A stretch of 64,000 nucleotides of DNA from Sphingobacterium sp. HMA12. Its GTDB lineage: Bacteria; Bacteroidota; Bacteroidia; Sphingobacteriales; Sphingobacteriaceae. The notes below the pieces were generated by a model. The model saw only the letters and a list, made by a program, of their open reading frames with translations. It had not been told where the DNA came from and made no database searches. The stretch is from positions 2,039,765 to 2,103,764 of the forward strand of contig NZ_BEYR01000001.1 in NCBI RefSeq assembly GCF_002933815.1. Reading direction: 5' to 3'. The translations under genes and the position numbers were made by a program. Below are positions 27,401 to 37,186 of this stretch, one piece after another (within the stretch, counting starts at the first letter, position 1; each line of letters starts with the position of its first letter).

Positions 27401-27408
27401 CAAACTTA
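27401..27408 (-). promoter_or_regulatory. -7 box of the LytS/LytTR operon
   Basis: Read on the minus strand this is TAAGTTTG, a full match to the Bacteroidota TAnnTTTG box, with TTG about 17 bases upstream. Transcription would begin about 5 bases before the kinase ATG at 27391, making the mRNA nearly leaderless. The rest of 27409-27706 is AT-rich and otherwise featureless except for a small hairpin at ~27669-27688. Confidence 0.5.
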
Positions 27409-27706
27409 ACGAAAATTTCACTAGCAACGAAACGATTCCTTTAGACAACCAAAGGTCAGGTTCATTTTATCGGGAAGCAATGAATCACAAAATTCAATAC
27501 CAAAAAAAGTATTTATTTAAGTATAAAATTTACAGGTATTGATTACAAAAATTAACAGTTTCATTACAATTTAGTCACTTTAAACTATTAATTTCAGATT
27601 ATTCTCCTTATATTGAGAGTATTGTAATTAGCCGATCAAATGATTGTCTACGCTATTTTGGTTAAACCTGCCTGATTTATTCTAATCGGGCCTAATATGA
27701 AACACG

Positions 27707-27925
27707 ATGGAAAAGCTCATTTTCGAAACTAATGCACAACATCCCAGTCTTGTGGATAAGATCAAACAAGCTGTAGAAAAATTTAATGGTATCCATGAAT
27801 GGAAGATCGATCTGGATTCCATTTACAACCTCCTCACCATTGAGGGCATCCGACTCAACCCAACGGAAATAGAGTCCGAACTTGCACTTCACGGTGTTGA
27901 GGCGAGTCGTCTATATGAAGAATAA
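27707..27925 (+). CDS. Small HMA-like (ferredoxin-fold) protein lacking CxxC
   Basis: 72 residues with a beta-alpha-beta-beta-alpha-beta pattern: LIFETN, helix SLVDKIKQAVEKFNG, EWKID, LLTIEGIRL, helix PTEIESELALHGVEA, then SRLYEE. The spacing follows heavy-metal-associated domains (copper chaperones), but the metal-binding GMxCxxC loop is replaced by NAQHPSL with no cysteine anywhere. It is therefore unlikely to carry copper that way. Protein interaction or another role is possible; function is unknown. It stands alone between the two-component operon and the thiolase. Confidence 0.7.
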   Translation: MEKLIFETNAQHPSLVDKIKQAVEKFNGIHEWKIDLDSIYNLLTIEGIRLNPTEIESELALHGVEASRLYEE

Positions 27926-27969
27926 CCCTTGTTGATCTTCTGGCGCTTTGTCATCAACCAAACCATAGA

Positions 27970-28022
27970 CCTCGTCCAGACCAGGAATTACCTGATATAA
28001 AATATTCCTGATCTGGACGAGG
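27970..28022. terminator. Long hairpin between convergent HMA-like and thiolase genes
   Basis: CCTCGTCCAGA-c-CAGGAAT pairs with ATTCCTG-a-TCTGGACGAGG, 18 pairs with one mismatch, around a 15-base loop. It ends 3 bases from the thiolase stop. Without a T-run it may mainly protect 3' ends. Confidence 0.65.
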
Positions 28023-28024
28023 AA

Positions 28025-29203
28025 CTACAATCTTTTAATAATCATTCCAGAAGCCCCTCCTCCGCCGTTGCAAATGGCAGCGAGTCCCATTGTTCCCCCC
28101 TCTTGCGATAATATACTGGTCAATGTCACGACTATCCTTGCGCCGGAGCAACCCAATGGGTGACCGAGCGAAACTGCCCCACCATAGATATTCACCTTAT
28201 TTAAAGGAACATCCAATATTTTTGCATTCGAAAGTGCAACCACAGAAAAAGCCTCGTTAAATTCAAAGTAATCAATATCTTCCTTGGTCAATCCAGCTTT
28301 CTTCAGCACCTTATCCGTTACCAGGCTCGGGCTGGTCGTAAACCATTCCGGTGCCTGTTCGGCATCGGCATAGGCAACGATTTCAGCCAGGGGTTGTATT
28401 CCCAATTCCTTTACTTTCTCCGCACTCATTAATAATACCGCAGCGGCACCATCACTCAAAGTAGATGCATTCGCTGCCGTCACAGTGCCATCTTTCTTAA
28501 AAGCAGGCTTTAATTCGGGAATCTTATCAAAATTGACCTGAGAAAATTCTTCATCTCTGGAGATCGTCTGTTCGCCTTTACGTCCTTGAATGGTAATCGG
28601 GCTTACTTCTTTCACAAATTTATTTTTTTGCCATGCCTCAAGGCTTCGTTTGTAAGAACCTATGGCATACTGATCCTGTTCCTCCCGCCCGATCGCATAC
28701 TTCTCGGCGCATAGCTCAGCAAAACTTCCCATTGCCTCATTCGAATAAGCATCACTTAAACCGTCCCGCTGCAAACCGTCAACAAAACTTTGGCTTCCGA
28801 ACTTAGCTCCCCAGCGCATGGCACTTGCGTAATAAGGTACTCTGCTCATGCTTTCCATACCGCCTGCAACCACCACATCGGCATCGCCCAATAGTATTGC
28901 CTGTGCGGCAAAAGCAATGGCCTTCATGCCACTTGCACATACTTTATTGACTGTCGTTGCTGGTACTCGGTCAGGTAAACCTGCGAGACGGGCAACTTGA
29001 CGGGCCGGAGCCTGTCCCAAGTCCGCATGTAGCACATTGCCGATCAGAATCTCATCGACCTGATCCCCTGCAAGACCGGCCTGATCCAAGACCGCCCGGA
29101 CAGCATGAGCACCCAGGGCTGTCGCGGAAATAGATGACAAACCACCGCCGAAACTTCCGATTGGTGTACGCTTAGCCGCAACAATAAATACACTCTTTGA
29201 CAT
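28025..29203 (-). CDS. Acetyl-CoA C-acyltransferase (thiolase)
   Basis: About 392 residues from the ATG at 29203 (MSKSVFIVAAKRTPIGSFGG), which matches the normal thiolase start; the longer frame adds 30 unrelated residues. The acylated Cys is in TTVNKVCASGMKA (~88), and the second active-site Cys with its His is in GGAVSLGHPLGCSGARI near the C-terminus; EFNEAFSVVAL is the conserved Asn-Glu motif. It either cleaves 3-ketoacyl-CoA (beta-oxidation) or condenses acetyl-CoA. Divergent from the acyl-CoA dehydrogenase and hydratase/dehydrogenase genes, it plausibly supplies the last step of the same beta-oxidation route. Confidence 0.93.
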   Translation of the reverse strand: MSKSVFIVAAKRTPIGSFGGGLSSISATALGAHAVRAVLDQAGLAGDQVDEILIGNVLHADLGQAPARQVARLAGLPDRVPATTVNKVCASGMKAIAFAAQAILLGDADVVVAGGMESMSRVPYYASAMRWGAKFGSQSFVDGLQRDGLSDAYSNEAMGSFAELCAEKYAIGREEQDQYAIGSYKRSLEAWQKNKFVKEVSPITIQGRKGEQTISRDEEFSQVNFDKIPELKPAFKKDGTVTAANASTLSDGAAAVLLMSAEKVKELGIQPLAEIVAYADAEQAPEWFTTSPSLVTDKVLKKAGLTKEDIDYFEFNEAFSVVALSNAKILDVPLNKVNIYGGAVSLGHPLGCSGARIVVTLTSILSQEGGTMGLAAICNGGGGASGMIIKRL

Positions 29204-29586
29204 GTTATTCTGTTTATAATTGTTTTTCTTTTGAATATGATGCCCATCCAGTCCGAAATACCTTAGAATCCCCTCGTCAAAAACGGACATCATTCCTTTC
29301 TTAAAGATAAAAAATATAAAGTAAACAAGCGAATCCTATTTCTTTATTTTTCCGGCACAAACAGAATAAATAGAAAAAAAATCAGGCGAAAAGTTCCCTA
29401 CCTAATCTATTTTGCAAAAAATAAACAATAAATATTTGCAGAAAAGCCACTGCTTTTCGTTAAATTCGACTAGACATTCCACGCTTTGGGAAAGGTATTA
29501 TAATGCCAAGATAAAGCAAAAAATGAATCGTTTTCAGTCGACTAACGGGTAACTGAAACCAATAACCAAAAGTAAAATAAACAATT
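29204..29586. other. Divergent promoter region between thiolase and acyl-CoA dehydrogenase
   Basis: 383 non-coding bases. An inverted repeat GAAAAGCcactGCTTTTC lies near 29439-29458. Several near-matches to TAnnTTTG occur (for example AATATTTG near 29431) but none is exact, so no promoter is called. Confidence 0.4.
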
Positions 29587-30765
29587 ATGCAGGCAAGCAA
29601 GCTCACAGCTGAACATCAGATTTTTCGCGAGACCATTCGGGCATTTATCCACAAGGAAATTACCCCCTATATAGATCAATGGGAACAACAGGGCGAAATA
29701 GATCGAAATATTTGGAAGAAAATGGGCGACATGGGTTTTATGGGACTCAATTACCCTGAAGAGTACGGTGGTCTGGACTTAGATTTTTATTATTCGCTGA
29801 TCCTATGTGAAGAACTATCCTATTGTTTTTCAGGAGGGTTTACAATATCGGCTTTAGTCATCCAGTATATGTCGGCTCCCTATCTATTAAAATATGCATC
29901 TGAAAAACTGAAGGAACGCTACCTCAAGCCGGTGCTTGCCGGTGATATGGTCAGCGCTGTTGCGATCACCGAGCCGGGCGCAGGATCTGACGTCAAACAG
30001 ATCAAGACAACAGCCGTTAAATCGGGTGACCATTATATTGTGAATGGTTCCAAAACCTTTATCACCAACGGCTATTATGGAGATTTTTTTATTACAGCGG
30101 TTAAAACAGCTCCAGAAAAAGGAACAAAAGGCATCAGTCTGCTGCTGGTAGAAAGAAATGCTGTCGGTGTTTCGGCAAATAAAATCAATAAATTAGGCTG
30201 GCATGCTTCAGATACAGCCGAATTGGGTTTCGATCAGGTCCAGGTTCCGGTTTCTAACCTTATTGGCGTTGAAAATGAAGGCTTCAGCTACTTAATGGCG
30301 GGCTTACAATTAGAACGCTTAACCGCCGCCATCCATAGCCTTGCAACAGCAGATTCTGCATTACAATATACCCTAGAATATATCGGTCAACGGGAGGCAT
30401 TCGGCAACAAGCTCCATGATTTTCAGACCATCCGACACCGCATTGCACAAATGGCTGCCGATATCGCAACCACAAAAGCCTTTGTTTATCAATGTTGTGA
30501 TCTTCAGAACCAAGGTGAATATGCAGTCCAAGACTGTTCCATAGCTAAACTTCAGGCCAGTGAACTCGCCGTTCAGGTGGTTAGCAATTGCCTGCAGTTG
30601 TTTGGAGGATACGGATTTACCGAAGATTATAAAATCGCACGCCTATATCGGGATGTGAGAGTAGGCACGATCATTGGCGGCACATCAGAGATTATGTTGG
30701 AAATCATCGCTAAGATGACGATTGATAAGGTAAACTATCAGCCGAACAAAACTAGGCTAACATAA
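29587..30765 (+). CDS. Acyl-CoA dehydrogenase (LCAD/IVD-like active site)
   Basis: 392 residues, the usual ACAD length. It oxidises acyl-CoA to 2-enoyl-CoA with FAD. Signatures: AITEPGAGSDV (~127-136), GSKTFITNGYYGDFF, REAFGNKLHDFQTIRHRIA and LQLFGGYGFTEDYKIARLYR. Where medium-chain enzymes have the catalytic Glu in YEGTSQ, this protein reads IIGGTSEIM. The base is more likely E243 in AGLQLERLTAAI, the location used by long-chain and isovaleryl-CoA dehydrogenases. The hydratase/dehydrogenase fusion gene follows 33 bases later. Substrate is probably long- or branched-chain acyl-CoA. Confidence 0.93.
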   Translation: MQASKLTAEHQIFRETIRAFIHKEITPYIDQWEQQGEIDRNIWKKMGDMGFMGLNYPEEYGGLDLDFYYSLILCEELSYCFSGGFTISALVIQYMSAPYLLKYASEKLKERYLKPVLAGDMVSAVAITEPGAGSDVKQIKTTAVKSGDHYIVNGSKTFITNGYYGDFFITAVKTAPEKGTKGISLLLVERNAVGVSANKINKLGWHASDTAELGFDQVQVPVSNLIGVENEGFSYLMAGLQLERLTAAIHSLATADSALQYTLEYIGQREAFGNKLHDFQTIRHRIAQMAADIATTKAFVYQCCDLQNQGEYAVQDCSIAKLQASELAVQVVSNCLQLFGGYGFTEDYKIARLYRDVRVGTIIGGTSEIMLEIIAKMTIDKVNYQPNKTRLT

Positions 30766-30798
30766 ACATTTTCAACACAAAAAAACAAATTCAATATA

Positions 30799-32919
30799 AT
30801 GAATTATAATACACAGTCCTATTTTGACATACAGCAGGACAATCAACATATTGTCACCATAAAACCACTCGCCGATGCCGTAGCCGACGAACAATGCATT
30901 CTCGATCGTTTGCAACAGTTCGTTGCCCTAGTAACAGCTGTTCTTCGTGAAAAAGAGGTCCGCGGACTGATCTATACCTGTCCGTTAAACAGCAAACAGA
31001 CCGATTATCTTCCCCTATTCAATCAAGTGTCCAGTGGTCAATTTGATCCTGAGATCCTATTAAAAACCACCCTACAGGCACTACAATGGAAAAGCCAGGA
31101 CAAACCAATTGTATCTATTTTTGATAATGAATGCACAGGCATTTGTTTAGCAACGATGTTGTGGTCAGACTACCGCATCGCAGGTTCGGAAATCAAAATG
31201 GGTTTTCCCGAAAGTAAATTTGGGTTATTCACAGCCTTTGGAGCAACGATTTGTCTACCACAGCTTGTAGGCTCTGTCCAGGCACTGAACCTGTTGACCC
31301 AAGCCAGACTTATACCGGGCCAAACGGCACTTGAACTGGGCTTATTGAATGAAGTGGCAGCTGATTTTGATCTGTGCCTATTGCAAGCGAAAAACTGGAT
31401 CCTTGCAAATTCAAAGCAATCTGTTTCTGCTGCCTATTCCGCTTTGTCATCAGCAGAATTTGAAGCGGCATGCTCCACTATTTTGAAGAAAACAAGAGGA
31501 TTATTACCGGGCAGCAATGCTGTTGTGGAATTGCTGAAAACCAATCCCTCTTTATCATTAACTGAATCTGTAACCGCTGAAGCAACACGCTATCATCAGG
31601 TCTTAAGTGCACCGGAAACGCTCCATATGGTCAGGACGCTGCATGAAGGAATTTTAAAGGCACAGCATCCCGACCGGATAAAATCACTTGGAGATTATAA
31701 GGTCAAAAAAATAGGAATTCTGGGGGCAGGTATGATGGGATCCGGTATTGCCTATGAAGCTGCCAAAGCAGGCATTGAAGTGGTTTTAAAAGATGTGACC
31801 ACCGCACAGGCCGAGCAGGGAAAAGCCTATTCGACCAAACTTTGCGACAAACTGTTTGCCCAAGGACAGATGAGCAGTATACAACAACAGGACCTTTTGG
31901 CTAATATTCAACCTAGTACGCAAGTTGCTGATCTTGTCGGTGCTGATTTAATTATTGAAGCTGTATTTGAAGATCTGGAACTAAAAGCTGTGGTTACCCG
32001 ACAAAGTCTGCCCTATCTCGCCGAAAATGGCTTTTTCGCTTCCAATACTACTTCGTTACCCATTACGGCATTGGCCGCTGCAACGGATCGGCCGGAGCGT
32101 TTCATCGGCATGCATTTTTTCTCTCCTGTAGACCGTATGCCCCTGGTTGAAATTATATGCGGCACACAAACCGATCAAATTACATTGCAAAAAGCAATTG
32201 CAGTCACGTTGCGCCTGGGCAAAATTCCCATTGTCGTACATGATGGACCCGGATTCTTTACCTCGCGCATTTTCTTCCATTATTTACTGGAGGCAATTAC
32301 CATGTTGCTGGAAGGTATTCCAGCGATTCAGATCGAAGAAGAATCCATACAGGCAGGATTTGCTGTTGGCCCATTAGCTGTGCTGGACGAAATTTCACTG
32401 GAATTGATGTTGCATGTATATGATCAATTCCCGGCACTCCATAACAGTCAGCGACGTGCCTATGCCCACCTGAACAACATGATTTCGAATGGCAGAAATG
32501 GCAGAAAATCGGGTCATGGATTCTATGACTACGACCCTGTTTCCAGAACGAAAACAATCTGGCGGAATCCTGCTCTACCGACTTCCGAAGGATCTTGGTC
32601 AGCCGATATAATACGTAAGAGACTGCTCCATGTCATGGCTTTGGATAGCTACCGCTGTCTGGAAGAAGGCATATTGGAAGAAACCATAGATGGCGATATC
32701 GGTTCAATCCTCGGCGTAGGATATGCCGCACATACCGGTGGTGTATTCGGACATATCGACCTAACCACCCTCCCCACCTTTGTGCGGGAGTGCCAGTCGT
32801 TTCTGCCATTTGGAGAACAATGGGAAATCCCCCAATCATTAAAAGAACTTGCCGATAGAAATTTTACCTTTTATACGGGTTTTGATTCAAACTGGACAGG
32901 AAAACAGCCGTTGAATTAA
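30799..32919 (+). CDS. Enoyl-CoA hydratase / 3-hydroxyacyl-CoA dehydrogenase fusion (FadB/FadJ-like)
   Basis: 706 residues. The crotonase domain (~1-285) is followed by an NAD-binding 3-hydroxyacyl-CoA dehydrogenase (~305-490; IGILGAGMMGSGIAYEAAKA; catalytic His in FIGMHFFSPVDRMPLVEI) and its C-terminal helical domains (GPGFFTSRIFFHYLLEAI, GRKSGHGFYDY). In the hydratase part, the second catalytic Glu is kept as E138 (MGFPESKFGL), but the position of the first (E. coli FadB E119, in a GGG.E context) aligns with A118 in TGICLATML. The dehydrogenase half looks fully active; the hydratase half may be impaired or altered. Operon with the acyl-CoA dehydrogenase gene. Confidence 0.92.
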   Translation: MNYNTQSYFDIQQDNQHIVTIKPLADAVADEQCILDRLQQFVALVTAVLREKEVRGLIYTCPLNSKQTDYLPLFNQVSSGQFDPEILLKTTLQALQWKSQDKPIVSIFDNECTGICLATMLWSDYRIAGSEIKMGFPESKFGLFTAFGATICLPQLVGSVQALNLLTQARLIPGQTALELGLLNEVAADFDLCLLQAKNWILANSKQSVSAAYSALSSAEFEAACSTILKKTRGLLPGSNAVVELLKTNPSLSLTESVTAEATRYHQVLSAPETLHMVRTLHEGILKAQHPDRIKSLGDYKVKKIGILGAGMMGSGIAYEAAKAGIEVVLKDVTTAQAEQGKAYSTKLCDKLFAQGQMSSIQQQDLLANIQPSTQVADLVGADLIIEAVFEDLELKAVVTRQSLPYLAENGFFASNTTSLPITALAAATDRPERFIGMHFFSPVDRMPLVEIICGTQTDQITLQKAIAVTLRLGKIPIVVHDGPGFFTSRIFFHYLLEAITMLLEGIPAIQIEEESIQAGFAVGPLAVLDEISLELMLHVYDQFPALHNSQRRAYAHLNNMISNGRNGRKSGHGFYDYDPVSRTKTIWRNPALPTSEGSWSADIIRKRLLHVMALDSYRCLEEGILEETIDGDIGSILGVGYAAHTGGVFGHIDLTTLPTFVRECQSFLPFGEQWEIPQSLKELADRNFTFYTGFDSNWTGKQPLN

Positions 32920-33006
32920 ACGAACAGGATTTATTAAAAAAGGTGGAATCAAGCAATATATATCAAATGCTGAAGCTATTACATTAAACAACAAGCGCTA
33001 AAAAGG

Positions 33007-33050
33007 CATTGACCGGTAGTAACTCACTGACAACCGGTCAATGGTTTCTT
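33007..33050. terminator. Terminator between convergent fadJ-like and prpD genes
   Basis: CATTGACCGGT pairs with ACCGGTCAATG around a 15-base loop, followed on the plus strand by the T-rich gtttcttg. It separates the beta-oxidation and methylcitrate operons. Confidence 0.75.
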
Positions 33051-33054
33051 GTCC

Positions 33055-34506
33055 TTATTGGCCCAGAAGATCCATCACTTCAGACACATCCAGATCAATG
33101 AAGGTATCGTAATCCAAGGTCACTTCGAGCAATTGTTTTTGTTGTTTTTCGGCGAATACACGGGCAAGATTCGTTTTATACTTTTCAATCAGTTTAGGAA
33201 TTCCTTCCTCCCGACGTCGTGGATGTCCAATAGGATATTCCACGATCAGCTCCGGTAATACTGTCCCATCTTTCAAGACGACCGTAAGCGCATTGGAGAT
33301 CGCCCTTTTCTGTGGATCATGGTAATCTACTGTAAACTGAGGATCTTCGACACAGAAAATCTTATCCCGCAGGCTGTCAATGCGTGGATCCTGCGCAATG
33401 TGGTTTTCATAATCCTCCGCCGTCAATCGTCCAAAAATTAGAGGTACCGCCACCATGTACTGAATGCAGTGGTCACGATCGGCCGGATTATGCAAAGGTC
33501 CTTTCTTGTCGATGATCCGAATTGCGGCCTCATGCGTACGAATGGTAACACGCTCGATATCATCGCTATTTTTCCCAAACTCCTTGAGCTGCTGGTGAAG
33601 CTGCATCGCCGCTTCGGCAGCAGTCTGCGCATGAAATTCAGCCGGAAAAGAGATTTTGAACAGAATATTTTCCATCACATAGGATCCATAATCGCGCTGG
33701 AATTTAAATGGATTCCCTTTAAACGAAACATCATAGAAGCCCCATACAGGTGCTGTTAACACAGAGGGATACCCCATTTCACCAGTTTTGGCAATTAGAG
33801 CAAGGCGTACGGCACGCGAAGTCGCGTCTCCGGCAGCCCATGATTTACGGCTCCCTGTATTTGGCGCATGACGATAGGTACGCAGGGCCTGCCCATCGAC
33901 AAAAGCCAGTGATACGGCATTGAGCAGCTCTTCCCTACTGAGCCCCAAAAGCTTACCGACAACGGCTGTCGAAGCAACTTTCACTAAAATAACGTGATCC
34001 AATCCCACTTTATTAAATGAGTTTTCAAGCGCTAGGACACCCTGAATTTCATGCGCCATAATCATGGCTTCGAGTACCTGTTTCGTCTTTAGGGATTTCC
34101 CTCCTTTGGCGATCTGTGTACGGCTCAACCAGTCTGCGGTCGCCAGAATACCACCAAGATTATCCGATGGATGCCCCCATTCCGCAGCTAGCCATGTGTC
34201 GTTAAAATCCAGCCAGCGAACTAAGGTACCAATATTGAAGGCGGCCTGTATGGGATCCAACTGATAATTCGTTCCCGGTACTTTCGCACCGTTAGGAACA
34301 ATTGTCCCGGGGACAACCGGCCCCAGTAATTTAGTGCAAGCGGGATAGGTAAGCGCTTCTAACCCACAACCTATGGTATCCAGGAAACAATAAAAAGCTG
34401 TATTCCATGCCGTTTTACTTTCTATCTTGTAATTTAGTACATAATCCACTATCGCCACCAAGACCTGATCGGGCTGTGGTCGCTCATTTGATATTGTTGA
34501 ACTCAT
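33055..34506 (-). CDS. prpD: 2-methylcitrate dehydratase PrpD (MmgE/PrpD family)
   Basis: 483 residues. Dehydrates 2-methylcitrate to methylaconitate in propionyl-CoA degradation. Family signatures: [20 protein letters not shown] near the N-terminus, [20 protein letters not shown] with the conserved Asp/His segment, [18 protein letters not shown] and [19 protein letters not shown]. The 3' end is 9 bases from a shared terminator. The gap back to prpC is 150 bases and has no credible gene; an 82-codon frame across the prpC end is an out-of-frame shadow. Third gene of a prpB-prpC-prpD unit. Confidence 0.93.
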   Translation of the reverse strand: MSSTISNERPQPDQVLVAIVDYVLNYKIESKTAWNTAFYCFLDTIGCGLEALTYPACTKLLGPVVPGTIVPNGAKVPGTNYQLDPIQAAFNIGTLVRWLDFNDTWLAAEWGHPSDNLGGILATADWLSRTQIAKGGKSLKTKQVLEAMIMAHEIQGVLALENSFNKVGLDHVILVKVASTAVVGKLLGLSREELLNAVSLAFVDGQALRTYRHAPNTGSRKSWAAGDATSRAVRLALIAKTGEMGYPSVLTAPVWGFYDVSFKGNPFKFQRDYGSYVMENILFKISFPAEFHAQTAAEAAMQLHQQLKEFGKNSDDIERVTIRTHEAAIRIIDKKGPLHNPADRDHCIQYMVAVPLIFGRLTAEDYENHIAQDPRIDSLRDKIFCVEDPQFTVDYHDPQKRAISNALTVVLKDGTVLPELIVEYPIGHPRRREEGIPKLIEKYKTNLARVFAEKQQKQLLEVTLDYDTFIDLDVSEVMDLLGQ

Positions 34507-34656
34507 TATTTTTTTCTTATAAAAGCTATCTTTCTTTTCAATTTATTGATTTCAGAAACTGCCCGACCCATCAAAACGAGAAACATCAGGACGTCCTTCA
34601 TCAGGGTTCTAAGCGGTTTCTTCCACTTGTATTCACGCGCTATTATCCATACTGGT

Positions 34657-35817
34657 TTATCGTTCTGAGATTGGCACGAAAGGCCGATCATCGGGGCCGA
34701 TATAATTTGCACTTGGGCGGATGATTTTGCCGTCTTGCCGCTGTTCAAAGACATGTGCGGACCAGCCTGTTATACGTGAAAGCACAAATAAAGGGGTAAA
34801 CATCTCTGTCGGTATTCCCATCAGGTGATAGGAAACGGCCGAGTACCAGTCCAAATTAGGGAACATCCGTTTTTCTTCCCACATCACTTTCTCCAGCCGT
34901 TCGGCAATCAGGTACAATGTCATATCACCGGCCTCCTCGGATAATTCCTTGGCGACCCGCTTGATGACCTGATTTCTTGGATCTGAAATGGTATAGACAG
35001 GATGTCCAAAACCAATAATAACTTCTTTATTTTCCAGTCTTTTCCGGATATCGGCTTCGGCTTCATCCGCATTCGCATAGCGGCTCTGGATCTCAAAAGC
35101 AACTTCATTTGCGCCGCCATGTTTTGGCCCTCGTAAAGCCCCGATTGCGCCAGCAATGCAGGAGTACATATCGGATCCCGTACCCGCAATTACCCGTGCG
35201 GTAAAAGTAGACGCATTAAATTCATGTTCGGCATATAAGTTAAGCGAGATCTGCATGGCCCGCACCCAGGAATCGGATGGTGCTTTACCGTGTAGCAGAT
35301 GCAAAAAGTGTCCTCCAAGGGTCGCATCGTCTGTTTCAACCTGAATTTCACGTCCATTTTGACTAAAATGATACCAGTAGAGTAAGGCCGAGGCCATGGA
35401 TGCCATCAAACGGTTGGCAATGTCCCTGGCTCCTGCTAAGGCGTGATTTTCTTTTTCCGGATTCACACTTCCAAAGAAGGAAACATAGGTGCGCAGCACG
35501 TCCATGGCATGAGCTGTAGAAGGCAACTGTTTCAATACCTGTTGTACTGTAATCGGCAGGCCGCGCTGGCTAAGTAACTGGCTTTGATAAGTCGTTAACT
35601 GCGCCTGTGTGGGAAGATTTCCATAAATCAACAGGTAAGCGACTTCTTCAAAGCTGGCCTGATGGGCCAAATCCAGGATATCATAGCCCCGATAATGGAG
35701 GTCATTACCACTTTTCCCAACTGTGCTCAGCGCTGTATTTCCAGCTGGAACACCCGAAAGTGCGACGCTTTTTTTGGGTTTAAAACCCGTATCGTTTGAT
35801 GTCTCTTTCATCGCCAT
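34657..35817 (-). CDS. prpC: 2-methylcitrate synthase PrpC (citrate synthase family)
   Basis: 386 residues, the short citrate-synthase length typical of PrpC. Condenses propionyl-CoA with oxaloacetate. Active-site His segments are [22 protein letters not shown] and [15 protein letters not shown], and the catalytic Asp region is [21 protein letters not shown]. The N-terminal [30 protein letters not shown] is more like PrpC than primary citrate synthase. It lies between methylisocitrate lyase and methylcitrate dehydratase genes, which settles the specificity reasonably well. Confidence 0.93.
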   Translation of the reverse strand: MAMKETSNDTGFKPKKSVALSGVPAGNTALSTVGKSGNDLHYRGYDILDLAHQASFEEVAYLLIYGNLPTQAQLTTYQSQLLSQRGLPITVQQVLKQLPSTAHAMDVLRTYVSFFGSVNPEKENHALAGARDIANRLMASMASALLYWYHFSQNGREIQVETDDATLGGHFLHLLHGKAPSDSWVRAMQISLNLYAEHEFNASTFTARVIAGTGSDMYSCIAGAIGALRGPKHGGANEVAFEIQSRYANADEAEADIRKRLENKEVIIGFGHPVYTISDPRNQVIKRVAKELSEEAGDMTLYLIAERLEKVMWEEKRMFPNLDWYSAVSYHLMGIPTEMFTPLFVLSRITGWSAHVFEQRQDGKIIRPSANYIGPDDRPFVPISER

Positions 35818-35889
35818 AAATTATTTATGTATAAGTGTGCGTGTATTTTAATAACAAAATATGCTCATGCATGCGGTTAGTGATTGCAA

Positions 35890-36768
35890 TTATTTCGTAT
35901 TGAACAATTGATCCAGGCGATTCTCGTAAGCATAGTAGTCGATACTGCGATACAATTCATCACGTGTCTGCATACGGTCTACCACAGCCGCCTGGCCACC
36001 GTCCTTCCGAATATGGCTATACACATCAGTCGCCGCTTTGTTTGCTGCGCGGAATGCGGATAAAGGATAAAGCACGATAGACACATCTGCATGACGAAGC
36101 TCGTCAAGGTTAAACAATGGGGTCTGTCCGAATTCGGTAATGTTAGCGAGTATAGGTAATCCTGTTGCGCGACTGAACTGCATATATTGATCCAGGTTAT
36201 GCACGGCTTCTGCGAAGATAAAATCCGCCCCTGCTTCTTTGTAGGCTACAGCTCTTTCCAGGGCTATTTCCAAGCCTTCAGAAGCCAGAGCATCGGTACG
36301 CGCGCCAATGACAAAGTGTGGATCTGTCCGGGCATCGACAGCGGCTTTCAACCGATCTACCATTTCATCTTTTGAAACCAGCTCCTTTCCTGGGCGATGG
36401 CCACAACGTTTGGCCCCCACTTGATCTTCCATATGTACCGCTGCGGCCCCAGCTTTAATCAGGCTCTTTATTGTCCTTGCAACATTAAAAGCTGAAGGAC
36501 CAAAGCCCGTGTCAATATCCACCATCAAAGGAAGCTTGCATACATTAGTAATGCGGTCCACATCAATTAATACATCCTGAAGTGTCGTGATACCCAAGTC
36601 TGGCACACCTAGCGAACCCGCAGCGACACCGCCCCCAGAGAGGTAGATGGCTTTAAAACCTGCTTGCTCAGCCAAAAGTGCGTGATTCGCATTGATGGTT
36701 CCGACAACTTGTAAGGGTTTTTCATGCTTGATTGCTTCCCTAAAAAGGAAGCCTGGAGAATCTATCAT
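35890..36768 (-). CDS. prpB: 2-methylisocitrate lyase PrpB
   Basis: About 292 residues from the ATG at 36768, the start that lines up with E. coli PrpB; in-frame ATG (36798) and GTG (36816) alternatives lie upstream. Splits 2-methylisocitrate into pyruvate and succinate. Visible motifs: [32 protein letters not shown], metal-binding [10 protein letters not shown], the catalytic Cys loop [13 protein letters not shown], and [14 protein letters not shown]. First gene of the prp operon; prpC starts 72 bases downstream. The operon disposes of propionyl-CoA from odd-chain or branched substrates handled by the adjacent beta-oxidation genes. Confidence 0.95.
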   Translation of the reverse strand: MIDSPGFLFREAIKHEKPLQVVGTINANHALLAEQAGFKAIYLSGGGVAAGSLGVPDLGITTLQDVLIDVDRITNVCKLPLMVDIDTGFGPSAFNVARTIKSLIKAGAAAVHMEDQVGAKRCGHRPGKELVSKDEMVDRLKAAVDARTDPHFVIGARTDALASEGLEIALERAVAYKEAGADFIFAEAVHNLDQYMQFSRATGLPILANITEFGQTPLFNLDELRHADVSIVLYPLSAFRAANKAATDVYSHIRKDGGQAAVVDRMQTRDELYRSIDYYAYENRLDQLFNTK

Positions 36769-37036
36769 ATCATTGCAATTTGAAATTCCACAGCTCATTA
36801 GTCCGACAGGATACACCCTATTAGGGACAGGATGAGCAGTATTTAAGTTTATTTAGTTTGAACAACAAATAATCCGATCGTTCATCCTAAAGATACTAAT
36901 TATCACAACATTTCAACAAATTATTTTCTACATTTCAAGTCTTTAGCAGAAGAAAATACGGTTTCGTCCCCAAGCATTCTTAATCGTGCACGCATCTCTC
37001 CCCTTAAAAACAGGTCGATAGTTACCGCCATAACAA

Positions 37037-37094
37037 TATGAGTCCGGCGAAACACCGGACTCATAGGATCAGCATCGCTGTTTAAACGATGCTG
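37037..37094. repeat. Two tandem perfect hairpins downstream of prfH
   Basis: Hairpin 1 is TATGAGTCCGG/CCGGACTCATA with loop cgaaaca (37037-37065); hairpin 2 is CAGCATCG/CGATGCTG with loop ctgtttaaa (37070-37094). They lie between the prfH 3' end and prpB promoter region (36769-37186, otherwise non-coding). No T-run follows on either strand, so simple termination is not obvious; they may stabilise a 3' end or belong to a small RNA. Confidence 0.6.
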
Positions 37095-37186
37095 TTCTCT
37101 TCATTACATAGCACAGGGCATGATATAAACAGTTTATAGGTGGCAAAAAAAATCACATTTAACGCCCCAACGGCATCATAATCCGG

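Noticed and set aside
34506..34754. 82-codon minus-strand ORF between prpC and prpD
   Set aside because: It overlaps the prpC 3' end in another frame, has no recognisable domain and a composition like random translation.
37037..37065. Hammerhead-ribozyme-like string (ATGAGTCCGG...CGAAAC)
   Set aside because: The CUGAUGA core is incomplete and the GAAAC falls in the loop of a perfect hairpin, so the three-stem hammerhead cannot form.
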